Assembly (NCBI RefSeq): GCF_008727875.1
Contig: NZ_VTWS01000005.1
Coordinates: 62,001-126,000, forward strand
DNA from: Larkinella humicola
GTDB taxonomy: Bacteria > Bacteroidota > Bacteroidia > Cytophagales > Spirosomataceae
Length of the DNA stretch: 64,000 bases
Reading direction: 5' to 3'
This document shows, piece after piece, positions 50,901 through 58,662 of the stretch; the first letter of the stretch is position 1; each line of letters starts with the position of its first letter. Under the pieces are notes generated by a model. The model had not been told where the DNA came from, made no database searches, and was given only the letters and a program-made list of their open reading frames with translations. The position numbers were made by a program, and so were the translations under genes.

Positions 50901-52098
50901 TGAAACCGAACCCAATGAGGAAACGTCCGCTGCGCTGGAAGTGGAATCGCTGCTCGATCTGGCCACGCATTATTTCCCGCAAACGCAGTTGCGCGGCCAC
51001 TACCGCAGTCGCTCGATTGATCTGATAGATTTTTCAAACCGGCTTTTCTACAAAAATTCGCTCCATCTCCTCCCCGATTTCCACCAGCTCAACCGCCGGG
51101 AGCCTGCCATCCGGTATTCGAACGTGAAAGGAATCTGGGAAAATAACACCAACGAAACCGAAGCCCGCGCCGTGGTTGCCCTGATCGATCAACTGGCGAA
51201 CGAGTTGCCGGGGCGTTCCATCGGCGTGGTGACGTTCAACTTCCAGCAGCAGCAGTTGATTCAGGAATTGCTGGAGGAACACGCACTGGCAGGGCGCATT
51301 GTTCCAGGTTTGCAATCCGCTGTTCCAGATCGCCGGGCGACCCCGTTGCAATCGCCGGGCGACCCCGCTGGAATTTCATCTGTTTCGGATCGCCGGGCGA
51401 CCCCGTTGCAATCCGAAGTAAGTAAAAATGCGGATTACAAATCCGAAACAGATCAAGATGCAGATTTCAAATCTGCATCAGCGTCCCCCACTTCCACCGA
51501 AACCACTTTCGTCAAAAACATCGAAAATGTACAGGGCGACGAGCGCGATGTGATTATTTTTTCCATCGGCTACGCACCCGATGTTGGCGGAAAACTGTCG
51601 GCCCAGTTCGGTAGTTTGAACGCCAAAGGGGGCGAAAACCGCCTGAATGTGGCCGTGACGCGGGCGCGGGAACGGATTTACGTAGTCACGAGTATATATC
51701 CACAACAGCTTGCCGTTGAAAACACCGCCAACGAAGGGCCGAAAGTGTTGAAGCAATACCTCGAGTATGCCCTCTCCGTGGCCGACGGTTCGTATGCCCC
51801 GCAACCCCGCCGAACCGACCGCGTTCCGGGTGCGCGTTTGCTGAAAGATGCGCTGAAAGACACCAAAACCGGTCTGGTGGAAGAACTTCCCTTTGCCGAT
51901 CTGACCCGTAAAACCGCCGATTTGTACGAAGGGCTGGTGTTGACCGACGATGATTTGTACTATGAAAGCACGCTCAAAGACGCTCACGCCTACACGCCGT
52001 TTGCCTTACAGATGAAAAACTGGCCGTTCCTGCGGGTCTACAGCCGTGAATTCTGGCGCGGGCGGATTACGATTCCGTCGGATCCACCAAAGGCGTAG
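47923..52098 (+). CDS. Superfamily 1 DNA/RNA helicase, AAA_11/AAA_12 type, with in-frame repeat insertion
   Basis: 1391 residues. The helicase core starts near 305: Walker A MVVQGPPGTGKSQLIG (about 322-337), the DEAS Walker B in FDLVIFDEASQCF (about 948-960), GDSKQLQPSDLYR (about 983), and motif VI LNVAVTRARERIYVV (about 1240-1255). Between motif I and II lies a long helical insert (about 380-910), as in DUF4011-type helicases. Residues about 1129-1186 are encoded by tandem and palindromic repeats, with DRRATPLQS occurring twice, plus NADYKSE and DADFKSA. The exact role is unknown; relatives occur singly and in defence or repair loci. Its last 32 bp overlap the convergent permease. Confidence 0.92.
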   Translation: MLSPTVLKAYLKRLTNLSSRNRSLLLTNLPVEQFLDLHELDFLDNKPSFDLVRQLMARRPAIPLCDVMDSRLEKGNEVSKKLRKIARTDRFIEEERGSEDLYVGYPFVRGKLADGTVIHGPLVFFPVHLEPQGNKWMLVRRADESIMLNRSFLMAYGYYNQFILPDAVLEHTLDEYDKDATVFRTQLYEWLKASPLEINFNQNLFTDQLQWFDPVKKTDLDKLERNGELKLYSEAVLGIFPQAGSYLVPDYEVLLEGEAVQFLQTDELPEPSSEALMAGLLPDFNASQKPVSVREETLHTPLALDASQEEAIRRIKAGESMVVQGPPGTGKSQLIGNLMADFAAQGKRVLLVCQKRAALDVVYERLRQVGMQPFSALIHDFKNDRKALYDQIAGQIERVEEYRKQNYGLDAILLERNFDQESRRIDQTLAELQAFKEALFNETEAGISVKQLYLSSDPTAETIPLADVYTQFRPDSVAGFVEKLREYGAYINRLGPDHPWADRISFAPFSFGQLPTLKKMLRELPVFVKTVTEQAQMLTHRTFSFADWETVQEDEWETTALLTLLNADPSAPRWQWVRRLQQQSGHPLFRTEPEELERMEAELSDCLGGTGIEKSLPVTDLPNMAHRLQEAIQSHSSFVGRTVWGWFSKDKTGLQQLAAANGLALSDETLPVLLEKVQRRIRFEILRQQIEKTVDQDVTAENAVLTVRLARQALDAVRRLNAISWLNTLPESRLETVGVFSKTVAQLLETGRGVAAQRSRWQSFLSESQIQRLWQEPAQTDALIRTLEQDIDLLIETDRLTDNFTVAERDIVQRLGDTGTVGLFLNSLHLAWIEHLESLYPILRGVSSLKISQLETALQESVRKKQTLSRQILLVKLREKAYQNLAFNRLNNLVTYRELSHQVTKKRNIWPVRKLMEQHSDEVFQLVPCWMASPESVSAIFPMKPGLFDLVIFDEASQCFAENGIPAMYRARQVVITGDSKQLQPSDLYRIRFETEPNEETSAALEVESLLDLATHYFPQTQLRGHYRSRSIDLIDFSNRLFYKNSLHLLPDFHQLNRREPAIRYSNVKGIWENNTNETEARAVVALIDQLANELPGRSIGVVTFNFQQQQLIQELLEEHALAGRIVPGLQSAVPDRRATPLQSPGDPAGISSVSDRRATPLQSEVSKNADYKSETDQDADFKSASASPTSTETTFVKNIENVQGDERDVIIFSIGYAPDVGGKLSAQFGSLNAKGGENRLNVAVTRARERIYVVTSIYPQQLAVENTANEGPKVLKQYLEYALSVADGSYAPQPRRTDRVPGARLLKDALKDTKTGLVEELPFADLTRKTADLYEGLVLTDDDLYYESTLKDAHAYTPFALQMKNWPFLRVYSREFWRGRITIPSDPPKA
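51307..51480 (+). repeat. In-frame block of interspersed repeats inside the helicase gene
   Basis: Three copies of ATCGCCGGGCGACCCCG (around 51329, 51352 and 51390) are followed by the palindromes CGGATT-ACA-AATCCG (51431-51445) and GATGCAGATTT-C-AAATCTGCATC arms (51457-51479). The stretch is a multiple of three and has no stop, so the host frame stays open. Related CACGGATT palindromes are intergenic. Confidence 0.8.
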
Positions 52099-53455
52099 CG
52101 GATTGGTCCACGGCTCCGAACGGCCACTGCTTGCGAATGCGGGCCGTAATCAGGAACACGATAATCCCCAGCGCAATCACCGTCAGACCCGACAGCATAA
52201 ACGTCCAGCCGGTGGAAATGAAGATGAAGGTCCAGATGGCGATGGCCAGCAAAACCGGCAACGGATAGAGCGGCATTTTGAACGGAAACGCGCTGGTTTG
52301 CTTGCGTTTGTGCAACAGCAGCAAGCCAACGGCCTGTCCGATAAATTGCACCACAATCCGCATCGCCAGAATGGCCGTAATGACGTCGGACAGGCGAAAC
52401 AGCAAACTAAAACCGAAACCCAGCCCACCCAGAAACAACAGCGAGACATATGGAAAATGCCGGGTGGGGTGCAGTTTGGCGAAGATCCGGAAAAACTGAC
52501 CGTCGGCGGCAGCCGCGTAGGGAACCCGCGAATACCCCAGCAAAACCGCAAATAAGGACGAAAAGGCCACGATTAACACCATAAACGTCGCGATCGTACC
52601 CGCCTGCGAACCGTAAAGCCGCTCAATCACGGCACTGATGATAAACTCGCTGTGCTGGGCTTCCTGCCAGGGAATGACACTGACGACGCTCCAGTTCATG
52701 GACAGATACAAAACCGCAATGCCGACCACCGAAATCAACATACTCAACGGAATGTTGCGCGACGGATTGCGGATTTCGCCACCCAGGTGACACACATTAT
52801 AGTAGCCTAAATAGCAATAAATCGTTTTCACGGACGCAATTCCCAGACCGGCGCCAAACAATCCGGATAGGGATTCGCCCGACGGCAACGCGAACGAAAC
52901 CGTCTGTTGCCCGCCCGTCAGACCACCCCAGATGATCCAGCCCAGCGTGGCTAGTACACAAACCCACAGCAAAATGCTGATGCGGCCAATGGATTCAATT
53001 TTGCGGTATAACAGCATCGTAATCAGGATCACCACACCCCCGGAAACGGCCTTTCGTTCCCAGCCCTCCAACGGGATCAGATACGAAGCATACTGCGCAA
53101 AACCGATGGCTCCCGAAGCCACCACCAGCGGGGCCTGAATCATGGTTTGCCAGACATACAGAAACGACAGCATCTTGCCCCAGCGTTGTTCACCGTAGGC
53201 AATTTTCAGAAAGTTATAGCTCCCCCCGGCCTGCGGATAAGCGGCCCCCAATTCGGCCCAGACCAGGGCGTCGATCAGCGAAATAACCGCTCCCAGAATC
53301 CACGCCCAGAGGAAATGCGGCCCGCCAATGATGTGAATAACCAGGGGCAACACCACGAACGGGCCGATACCGACCATATCGATCATATTCAAGGCCGTAG
53401 CTTGCCACAATCCCAGCCGTCGGGGCAAGGGCGTCGAATCAGTAGAAGTAGACAC
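52067..53455 (-). CDS. APC superfamily amino acid permease
   Basis: 462 residues with twelve predicted helices. The APC opening LGLWQATALNMIDMVGIGPFVVLPLVIHIIGG and the later GGEIRNPSRNIPLSMLISVVGIAVLYL (with the conserved GEIRNP turn) are visible. The family imports amino acids or polyamines with protons. The only good start is GTG 53455, just before the first helix and 66 bp after the LysR-type regulator on the same strand. The regulator's MetR-like character makes an amino-acid cargo likely. Its 3' end overlaps the helicase gene by 32 bp. Confidence 0.9.
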   Translation of the reverse strand: MSTSTDSTPLPRRLGLWQATALNMIDMVGIGPFVVLPLVIHIIGGPHFLWAWILGAVISLIDALVWAELGAAYPQAGGSYNFLKIAYGEQRWGKMLSFLYVWQTMIQAPLVVASGAIGFAQYASYLIPLEGWERKAVSGGVVILITMLLYRKIESIGRISILLWVCVLATLGWIIWGGLTGGQQTVSFALPSGESLSGLFGAGLGIASVKTIYCYLGYYNVCHLGGEIRNPSRNIPLSMLISVVGIAVLYLSMNWSVVSVIPWQEAQHSEFIISAVIERLYGSQAGTIATFMVLIVAFSSLFAVLLGYSRVPYAAAADGQFFRIFAKLHPTRHFPYVSLLFLGGLGFGFSLLFRLSDVITAILAMRIVVQFIGQAVGLLLLHKRKQTSAFPFKMPLYPLPVLLAIAIWTFIFISTGWTFMLSGLTVIALGIIVFLITARIRKQWPFGAVDQSATPLVDPTES

Positions 53456-53521
53456 AATCAGGTTGAGTAAGAAAACAGTTGTCTGATAAAATAACCCGGA
53501 TCGGGCAAAAACCGGCTGGCT

Positions 53522-54430
53522 TTAGGCCGGGCAAAGAACGGCATAACCGTCAAGTTCTTTCATATAGGACGCCAGTTTCTCGATGAACGCATCGGTATAC
53601 GGGGCGTGTTGTTTGTTTTTCAGCGTCGCGGCATACCACGTCCGCAGGAACCGCTTCCGGGTGAGCGAAACGGCGGACAATTCGCCGGATTTCAGATACG
53701 GTTTGACAATCCAGTTGGGCAGCAGCGCCACGCCCATGCCGGCTTTTACCATTTCCAGAATGGCTTCGGTCAACGTCATTTTATAAACCCGTTGGGGACG
53801 ACTGTTTTTGTAAAGCATCTTAAAATTGGAGCTTTCTTCATCCGGGATATTATACATGACGTAATTCTGGTCGGCAAATTCATCGATTTCTACCCACTCG
53901 CGCCCCGCCCATTCGTGGTCAGGGGCCACAATCACCATAAACTCGTCCTGAAAAAGTGGCGTGTAGGTCAATTTGGGATTTTCAGAATCTTCGAGAATGG
54001 CGACGTCGATCTTGTTTTCAAGCAGGTGTTGCTCGGCGTAGTGCGTAGCTTCGATGTCGATTTTTACATCCACTTTCGGGTAAATATCCCGGTAGGCTCG
54101 CAGAAATCCCGACAGCCAGTGGTAGGAGGTGTAGCATTCCGTGCAGAGCCGTACCTCACCGGACTCTTTGTCGGTCAGGCACTTGACTTTAGCTTTGGTT
54201 TCGGCCACTTCCCGCAGAATTTTCTCGGCGGCCTCCAACACCACCGTTCCGGCATCCGTCAGCCGCATCTGCTTTTTGTCGCGGATGAACAACTGGGTAT
54301 TAAAAAAGCCCTCAATTTCTTTCAACTGATGGCTCAGTGCCGACTGGGTCAGGTACAGCCGATCGGCGGCTTTGGTGAGGTTGCCGCAGGTAGCCACCTC
54401 TTTCACCATTTGCAGATGCCGGATTTCCAT
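53522..54430 (-). CDS. LysR family transcriptional regulator, MetR-like
   Basis: 302 residues with an N-terminal winged helix-turn-helix (GNLTKAADRLYLTQSALSHQLKEIE, about 16-40) and a periplasmic-binding-type effector domain. The effector domain resembles E. coli MetR by eye: CTECYTSYHWLSGFL, KAGMGVALLPNWIVKPYL, and TWYAATLKNKQHAPYTDAFI. MetR responds to homocysteine and controls methionine genes. Here the gene lies 66 bp upstream of an amino acid permease on the same strand and divergent from a secreted protein, either of which it may regulate. The MetR label is by resemblance only. Confidence 0.88.
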   Translation of the reverse strand: MEIRHLQMVKEVATCGNLTKAADRLYLTQSALSHQLKEIEGFFNTQLFIRDKKQMRLTDAGTVVLEAAEKILREVAETKAKVKCLTDKESGEVRLCTECYTSYHWLSGFLRAYRDIYPKVDVKIDIEATHYAEQHLLENKIDVAILEDSENPKLTYTPLFQDEFMVIVAPDHEWAGREWVEIDEFADQNYVMYNIPDEESSNFKMLYKNSRPQRVYKMTLTEAILEMVKAGMGVALLPNWIVKPYLKSGELSAVSLTRKRFLRTWYAATLKNKQHAPYTDAFIEKLASYMKELDGYAVLCPA

Positions 54431-54525
54431 GATGAATAATTTTCATGATTTCGACAAAAATAATTCGTTTTGCTAATATTCCAAAACACTGCACCTTTGT
54501 CACAGAAACGAAACAACACAAACTC

Positions 54526-54927
54526 ATGAAAACGATTGCACAACACGTACTGATGACACTTTTAGTCGGTTTACTCGTAACGGTTTCGAATGCCCAGGTA
54601 ACCGCAGCCAACGATCCAAAGGCCAGCCAGTCGGCCTTTGATGTGAACATGTTTCTGGGCACCCAGGAGAAGATTAATGTGATGCTGGCCGTTCGGGAGC
54701 CCCGAAAAGTGACCATCCGGCTGAAAGATGCCAACAGCACGGTTCTTTACCGGGAAGCCCTGAGCAAAACCCCCGCCAACCACTGGCGCAAATTTGATTT
54801 TGAAGGCATGAAAACCGGCGTTTACTACCTGGAAATCACCGACGGCAACCAGAAAATCGTTCGCCAGATCGAGATTGGTGCCTTGCCTGCGGTGCAGTCG
54901 CAGCGGTTTATTACGTATGCTCAGTAA
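54526..54927 (+). CDS. Small secreted protein of unknown function
   Basis: 133 residues from ATG 54526, with a signal peptide (1-23, ending SNAQ). The mature part is a single beta-sandwich-like domain (EKINVMLAVREPRKVTIRLKDANSTVLYREAL, then GMKTGVYYLEITDGNQKIVRQIEIG) that resembles the C-terminal sorting or carbohydrate-binding-like folds of Bacteroidota but is not assigned. It is divergent from the LysR-type regulator and has a promoter-like CACCTTTG 36 bp upstream. A terminator follows. An upstream frame to 54445 uses a non-ATG start and is rejected. Confidence 0.75.
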   Translation: MKTIAQHVLMTLLVGLLVTVSNAQVTAANDPKASQSAFDVNMFLGTQEKINVMLAVREPRKVTIRLKDANSTVLYREALSKTPANHWRKFDFEGMKTGVYYLEITDGNQKIVRQIEIGALPAVQSQRFITYAQ

Positions 54928-54946
54928 ACAACAATTCTACTTTTAT

Positions 54947-54985
54947 AACACCGGATTCTTCATGCGTGGGGAAGCCGGTGTTTTG
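54947..54985 (+). terminator. Terminator after the small secreted protein gene
   Basis: AACACCGG-ATTC pairs with GAA-GCCGGTGTT around a short loop, followed by TTTG. It lies 20 bp after the stop codon, before the convergent nuclease gene. Confidence 0.7.
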
Positions 54986-55008
54986 TTTATTAGCTTATGC
55001 CGAGAGTG

Positions 55009-56103
55009 TCAGCCAAGTAATTTTTTAAGAGCTTCCGGGTCAGGCAAGACATCACGCAAATGCGCCGGCAAGTCCGAACTGAGTTGGTAGGTTGCTACGC
55101 CCATCGGATTGTGAATAGCCTGAAAAGCATACTCAACCGTCTTATCATTTTTAGCCGAGCAGAGCATAATGCCAACAGCCGGGTTTTCATCGGCTAACCG
55201 CTCCTGGTCGTTGAGTACGTTCAGGTAAAAGTTTAATTGTCCGGCATAAGCGGGTCTGAACTTCCCTTTCTTCAGTTCAATCGCAATTAAACACTTTAGG
55301 TGGCGGTTATAAAAAAGCAGGTCTACGAAAAACTCCTCGTCATCGACTAAAAGGCGATGCTGGTTTCCGATAAAGGCAAAACCTTTGCCCGCTTTGAGAA
55401 TAAAATCCTTGATATTTTGTACGATGCCTTTTTCAACGACTCGTTCATCGTCGGTTTCGACATTGATAAAATCCAGCAGATATTCGTCCTTGAAGGCTTG
55501 TAAAGCAGTGTCACGCAACGTTTCGGGTAATGTCCGGGCAAAATTGCTGCTTAATTTTTGATCCTGTTTCTGGTACGCTTTGGCTTTGATTTGCCAGTCA
55601 AGCATTTCAACCGTCCATTGGTTTTTAACGGATTCTTGTATGTAAAACTGGCGTTCATTCCAGGCTGTGCAGCGATTCAGTAATAAAATATGATGTGTAA
55701 AACTCACTCCAAAGAAAACATCACTTTTGAAGTCGCCAAATTGTGCCATTGCTAACGGCATAATCCTATCTATTTGATTATTAGCATCTTCCATTTGGGC
55801 AGTTGTTAACTGCCCAATTAGCTCGACATATTCTTCGGCAAACTGCCGCATATTTTTCAAGTTCCGATGCGAGAATCCCCGCAGCCCCGGCAGTTTTTTC
55901 TGCAAATCATCCGCAAGCTGCTCTAAAACCTTTGCGCCCCATTTCTCGGCAGCAATCTTCTCAGATAAGCGTTTTCCAACAGCATAGTAAAGCAGCAATA
56001 ATTCGCGATTGACGAGCTTAGCCGCCCGGTAACGGCTTTGCAAAATCTGGTGGCTGATGTCGCCCAGCAGCTTGCTGTACTGGTCTGGCATTTCGGTGTT
56101 CAT
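55009..56103 (-). CDS. DUF1016/YhcG family PDDEXK nuclease
   Basis: About 364 residues from ATG 56103 (another at 56091). A helical N-terminal DUF1016 part (about 1-150, YSKLLGDISHQILQSRYRAAKLVNRELLLLYYAVGKRLSE, FSHRNLKNMRQFAEEYVE) is followed by the PDDEXK-type domain. In the latter, Asp261 of EEFFVDLLFYNRHLKCLIAIELK and the Glu276-Leu-Lys278 end form the expected catalytic set, then GKFRPAYAGQLNFYLNVL. YhcG proteins are DNA endonuclease-like and often associated with restriction systems. No restriction or other defence gene lies next to it here. Confidence 0.9.
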   Translation of the reverse strand: MNTEMPDQYSKLLGDISHQILQSRYRAAKLVNRELLLLYYAVGKRLSEKIAAEKWGAKVLEQLADDLQKKLPGLRGFSHRNLKNMRQFAEEYVELIGQLTTAQMEDANNQIDRIMPLAMAQFGDFKSDVFFGVSFTHHILLLNRCTAWNERQFYIQESVKNQWTVEMLDWQIKAKAYQKQDQKLSSNFARTLPETLRDTALQAFKDEYLLDFINVETDDERVVEKGIVQNIKDFILKAGKGFAFIGNQHRLLVDDEEFFVDLLFYNRHLKCLIAIELKKGKFRPAYAGQLNFYLNVLNDQERLADENPAVGIMLCSAKNDKTVEYAFQAIHNPMGVATYQLSSDLPAHLRDVLPDPEALKKLLG

Positions 56104-56161
56104 AGGTAGTGGATTTTCAGGATACGGTCTTCGATGCTGTACCCTAATCCTACCTAGACGC

Positions 56162-56196
56162 AAAAAGGCTTCCCCGGTCACAGAGAAGCCTTTTTA
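56162..56196 (-). terminator. Terminator between sugar isomerase and nuclease genes
   Basis: AAAAAGGCTTC pairs with GAAGCCTTTTT around a 12-nt loop. On the minus strand it follows the isomerase gene by 40 bp and has a good T-run. Confidence 0.85.
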
Positions 56197-56235
56197 AACA
56201 ATTCTATTCACAGACTTTAGCCCAAACCACCTAAG

Positions 56236-57117
56236 CTACACGTCACAAATCGCAATACTCTCCCGCAACGACGTCAGCGGATCACGCTTCGGAATGAACT
56301 CCTGCGCCACAAAGCCTTTGTAGCCCGTGTCGACGATGGCCTGCATAATGGCCGGGTAATACAGTTCCTGCCCGTTGTCGATCTCGTTGCGACCCGGATT
56401 CCCGCCGGTATGGTAGTGAGCAAAATACTGGTGATCCCGCCGGATGGTGCGGATGATGTCGCCCTCCATGATCTGCATGTGGTAGATGTCATACAGCATC
56501 TTGAAGTTTTCGGAGCCGACCATTTTGCACAGTTCCACACCCCAGGCCGACTTGTCGCACATGTAATCTTTATGATCGACCCGGCTGTTGAGCAACTCCA
56601 TCACCATCACCACGCCGTGCTTTTCGGCACTGCTCATGAGCCGTTTCAGGCCCACCGCGCAGTTTTCCATGCCCTTCTGATCGTCCATACCGCGTCGGTT
56701 TCCCGAAAAGCAGATGACGTTTTTCAGCCCGGCTTCCTTCAGTTTCGGGAAAATGGCCTCGTAACTCGCCACCAGTTCGTCGTGCAGTTTCGGATCATTG
56801 AAACCGTCGTTGATGCCCTTCCCGGCTCCCTGCGCCATCGAGCAGGTCAGACCGTACTTTTTAACGATCGGCCATTCGTTTGGTCCCAGCAGATCGATGC
56901 CGGTCAGGCCAATTTCCTTAGCGGCTTTGGCAAAGTCTTCCAGCGGAATTTTTCCGTAGCACCATTTGCAGGCGGAGTGATTGATCCGGCCTTTCAAGGC
57001 CGGGAAAGCGGTTTTCCGGGTTTCTTCCATTTGAGCGGCTAAGGAGTCGATAACAGAAAAGGTCAGGGCGGTTCCGGCCAGGGTTTTGATGGCCGAACGG
57101 CGGGAAGGAGTTTTCAT
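56236..57117 (-). CDS. TIM-barrel sugar isomerase/epimerase (hydroxypyruvate isomerase-like), exported
   Basis: 293 residues, beginning MKTPSRRSAIKTLAGTALTFSV, a twin-arginine-like signal. The barrel has HSACKWCYGKIPLEDFAKAAKEIGLTGIDLLGPNEWP, a central VMVMELLNSRVDHKDYMCDKSAWGVEL and the closing FVAQEFIPKRDPLTSLRESI, consistent with the xylose isomerase-like superfamily and hydroxypyruvate isomerase (metal ligands Glu, His, Asp visible by pattern). It lies 102 bp after a DUF1080 gene on the same strand, a common combination in Bacteroidota sugar loci. Confidence 0.9.
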   Translation of the reverse strand: MKTPSRRSAIKTLAGTALTFSVIDSLAAQMEETRKTAFPALKGRINHSACKWCYGKIPLEDFAKAAKEIGLTGIDLLGPNEWPIVKKYGLTCSMAQGAGKGINDGFNDPKLHDELVASYEAIFPKLKEAGLKNVICFSGNRRGMDDQKGMENCAVGLKRLMSSAEKHGVVMVMELLNSRVDHKDYMCDKSAWGVELCKMVGSENFKMLYDIYHMQIMEGDIIRTIRRDHQYFAHYHTGGNPGRNEIDNGQELYYPAIMQAIVDTGYKGFVAQEFIPKRDPLTSLRESIAICDV

Positions 57118-57148
57118 GTGGGAAGGGAATAATGAATATCGAACACCT

Positions 57149-57195
57149 AATAACGACTATCGAAATAAAACAGCATTCCTTCGATAGTCGTTATT
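57149..57195. repeat. Palindrome with 16-bp perfect arms (TATCGAA-type)
   Basis: AATAACGACTATCGAA (57149-57164) pairs exactly with 57180-57195 across 15 nt. Flanking text (from about 57128 and to 57220) extends the symmetry imperfectly through ATATCGAA/TTCGATAT blocks. It lies between the isomerase and DUF1080 genes. Confidence 0.75.
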
Positions 57196-57218
57196 CAACA
57201 TTCGTTATTCGATATTAT

Positions 57219-57932
57219 TTATAATTCTTTGATTCGGATATTCCGATACCATACTTTGTCGCCGTGATCCTGGAGGGCGATGTGGCCTTTGCTGAACTGG
57301 TTGAAACCCTCCCAGCCTTTGAACTTGCTTTCGCTCACCATTTTATCCCATTCCGGACCGCTGGTGCGGTATTCAACCACTTTCTTGCCGTTCAGGTAAT
57401 GCTCGACTTTCCCGTTGTTGACCACCAATTTAACCTTATTCCATTCACCGGCCACTTTCTGGGCCGAAAAATCCGAAGGTGGCAGCATATCGTAGAGCGA
57501 TCCGGAGGTCCGGTTTCCGTTTTTGCCCGCCTTGGCGTCCTTATGCCGCTCGTTATCAAGCACCTGCATCTCCGGACCGGAGTTATACGTGCTCTTGTAT
57601 TTCGGATCTTCGTGAACGCGGTAGATGATTCCGCTGTTGCCGCCTTCCGAAATCTTCCATTCCAGTTCCAGTTCGTAGTTTTCGTATTCTTTGTCGGTTA
57701 CGAGGTCGCCCCCGCCCCGGCTGGTCAACACAATGGCCCCATCTTCCACCTGCCATTTGTCAGACGCTTCCTTTTTCAGGTAGCTGTGCCAACCCGTCAA
57801 CGTTTTTCCATCAAAAAGTTTGACCCATTTTCCTTTTTTGGGGCCTGATGCGTCGGTTTGAGACGAATTGACGACGTTTAAAACCAGAGCCAACAAGGCC
57901 ACCCGGGCCAGCGCGTTGAGCGTAATCTTCAT
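57219..57932 (-). CDS. DUF1080 / 3-keto-disaccharide hydrolase family protein (secreted)
   Basis: About 237 residues from ATG 57932 with a signal peptide (about 1-22). The domain is well conserved: KLFDGKTLTGWHSYLKKEASDKWQVEDGAIVLTS, NYELELEWKISEGGNSGIIYRV, GPEMQVLDNERHKDAKAGKNGNRTSGSLYDM, and the closing KGHIALQDHGDKVWYRNIRIKEL. It has fuller family marks than the paralogue at 33681. Members hydrolyse 3-keto-disaccharides in the periplasm. It precedes the exported sugar isomerase on the same strand, a likely functional pair. Confidence 0.95.
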   Translation of the reverse strand: MKITLNALARVALLALVLNVVNSSQTDASGPKKGKWVKLFDGKTLTGWHSYLKKEASDKWQVEDGAIVLTSRGGGDLVTDKEYENYELELEWKISEGGNSGIIYRVHEDPKYKSTYNSGPEMQVLDNERHKDAKAGKNGNRTSGSLYDMLPPSDFSAQKVAGEWNKVKLVVNNGKVEHYLNGKKVVEYRTSGPEWDKMVSESKFKGWEGFNQFSKGHIALQDHGDKVWYRNIRIKEL

Positions 57933-58107
57933 AAAAATGTAATTTGAGTTCACGATTGGTTTGCTGTAAAGCTACAACGTAACAATATTAGAAAACCGGG
58001 ACCGATGCGGCAACTTTTTTAGTAAAAAGCTTCCATAAAATGCGTTTTTTACAAGATGATAGATTTTTACACCTGATTTCACCCGGATTGCCACCACCTT
58101 TGCAGGT

Positions 58108-58662
58108 ATGACGACGCGAATCGAACTTGACTGCGAAAACGGCATCACACTGGCCAGCCTGAAAGCCGGGGATGCCGAAACCATTGCCCAACTGGCCAAT
58201 AACCGCGCCATCTGGCTCAATTTGCGGGATTCCTTTCCGCATCCGTATTCGCTCAACGACGCGGTGTATTTCATCGAAGCCGCTCAGGACGGTACCATGG
58301 GCCTGGTTTTAGGAATCTATCTGGACGGAAAGCTGGCGGGTATTACCGGCGTGATTCCGCAAACGGACATTCATCAATTGTCGGGTGAAATTGGCTACTG
58401 GCTCGGCGAACCCTATTGGGGTCGGGGAATGGCCACGGTCGCCATTCGTCACTTCGTTCAGTATACGTTTGAAACCACCCGGCTGATCCGGCTTTTTGCG
58501 GGCATCATGGCCTACAATAAACCGTCGATGCGGGTGTTGGAAAAAAATGGATTTGTGCTGGATGTCATTCAGAAAGCGGCTGTCTACAAGGACGGTAAAG
58601 TCGTGGATGAATACCGGTATAGTCTCGTTGATGAGGAGAAAGTAACTGCGCTGCTGTCATGA
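58108..58662 (+). CDS. GNAT family N-acetyltransferase (RimJ/RimL type)
   Basis: 184 residues with the GNAT core: LKAGDAETIAQLANNRAIWLNLRDSFPHPYSLNDAVYFI at the start, the ISGEIGYWLGEPYWGRGMATVAIRHFVQYTFE acetyl-CoA loop region, and IMAYNKPSMRVLEKNGFVLD. It transfers acetyl groups to protein N-termini or small amines. Its stop overlaps the next ATG by 4 bp, starting a three-gene operon (58108-60403). A CCACCTTTG promoter-like element is 10 bp upstream. Confidence 0.93.
   Translation: MTTRIELDCENGITLASLKAGDAETIAQLANNRAIWLNLRDSFPHPYSLNDAVYFIEAAQDGTMGLVLGIYLDGKLAGITGVIPQTDIHQLSGEIGYWLGEPYWGRGMATVAIRHFVQYTFETTRLIRLFAGIMAYNKPSMRVLEKNGFVLDVIQKAAVYKDGKVVDEYRYSLVDEEKVTALLS

Noticed and set aside
51307-51480. 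CRISPR array
   Set aside because: Repeat units are unequal, adjacent and part of an open reading frame; there are no regular spacers or cas genes.
55009-56103. Defence island around the DUF1016 nuclease
   Set aside because: Neighbours are a permease, a regulator and sugar-metabolism genes; no restriction, methylase or other defence gene is adjacent.
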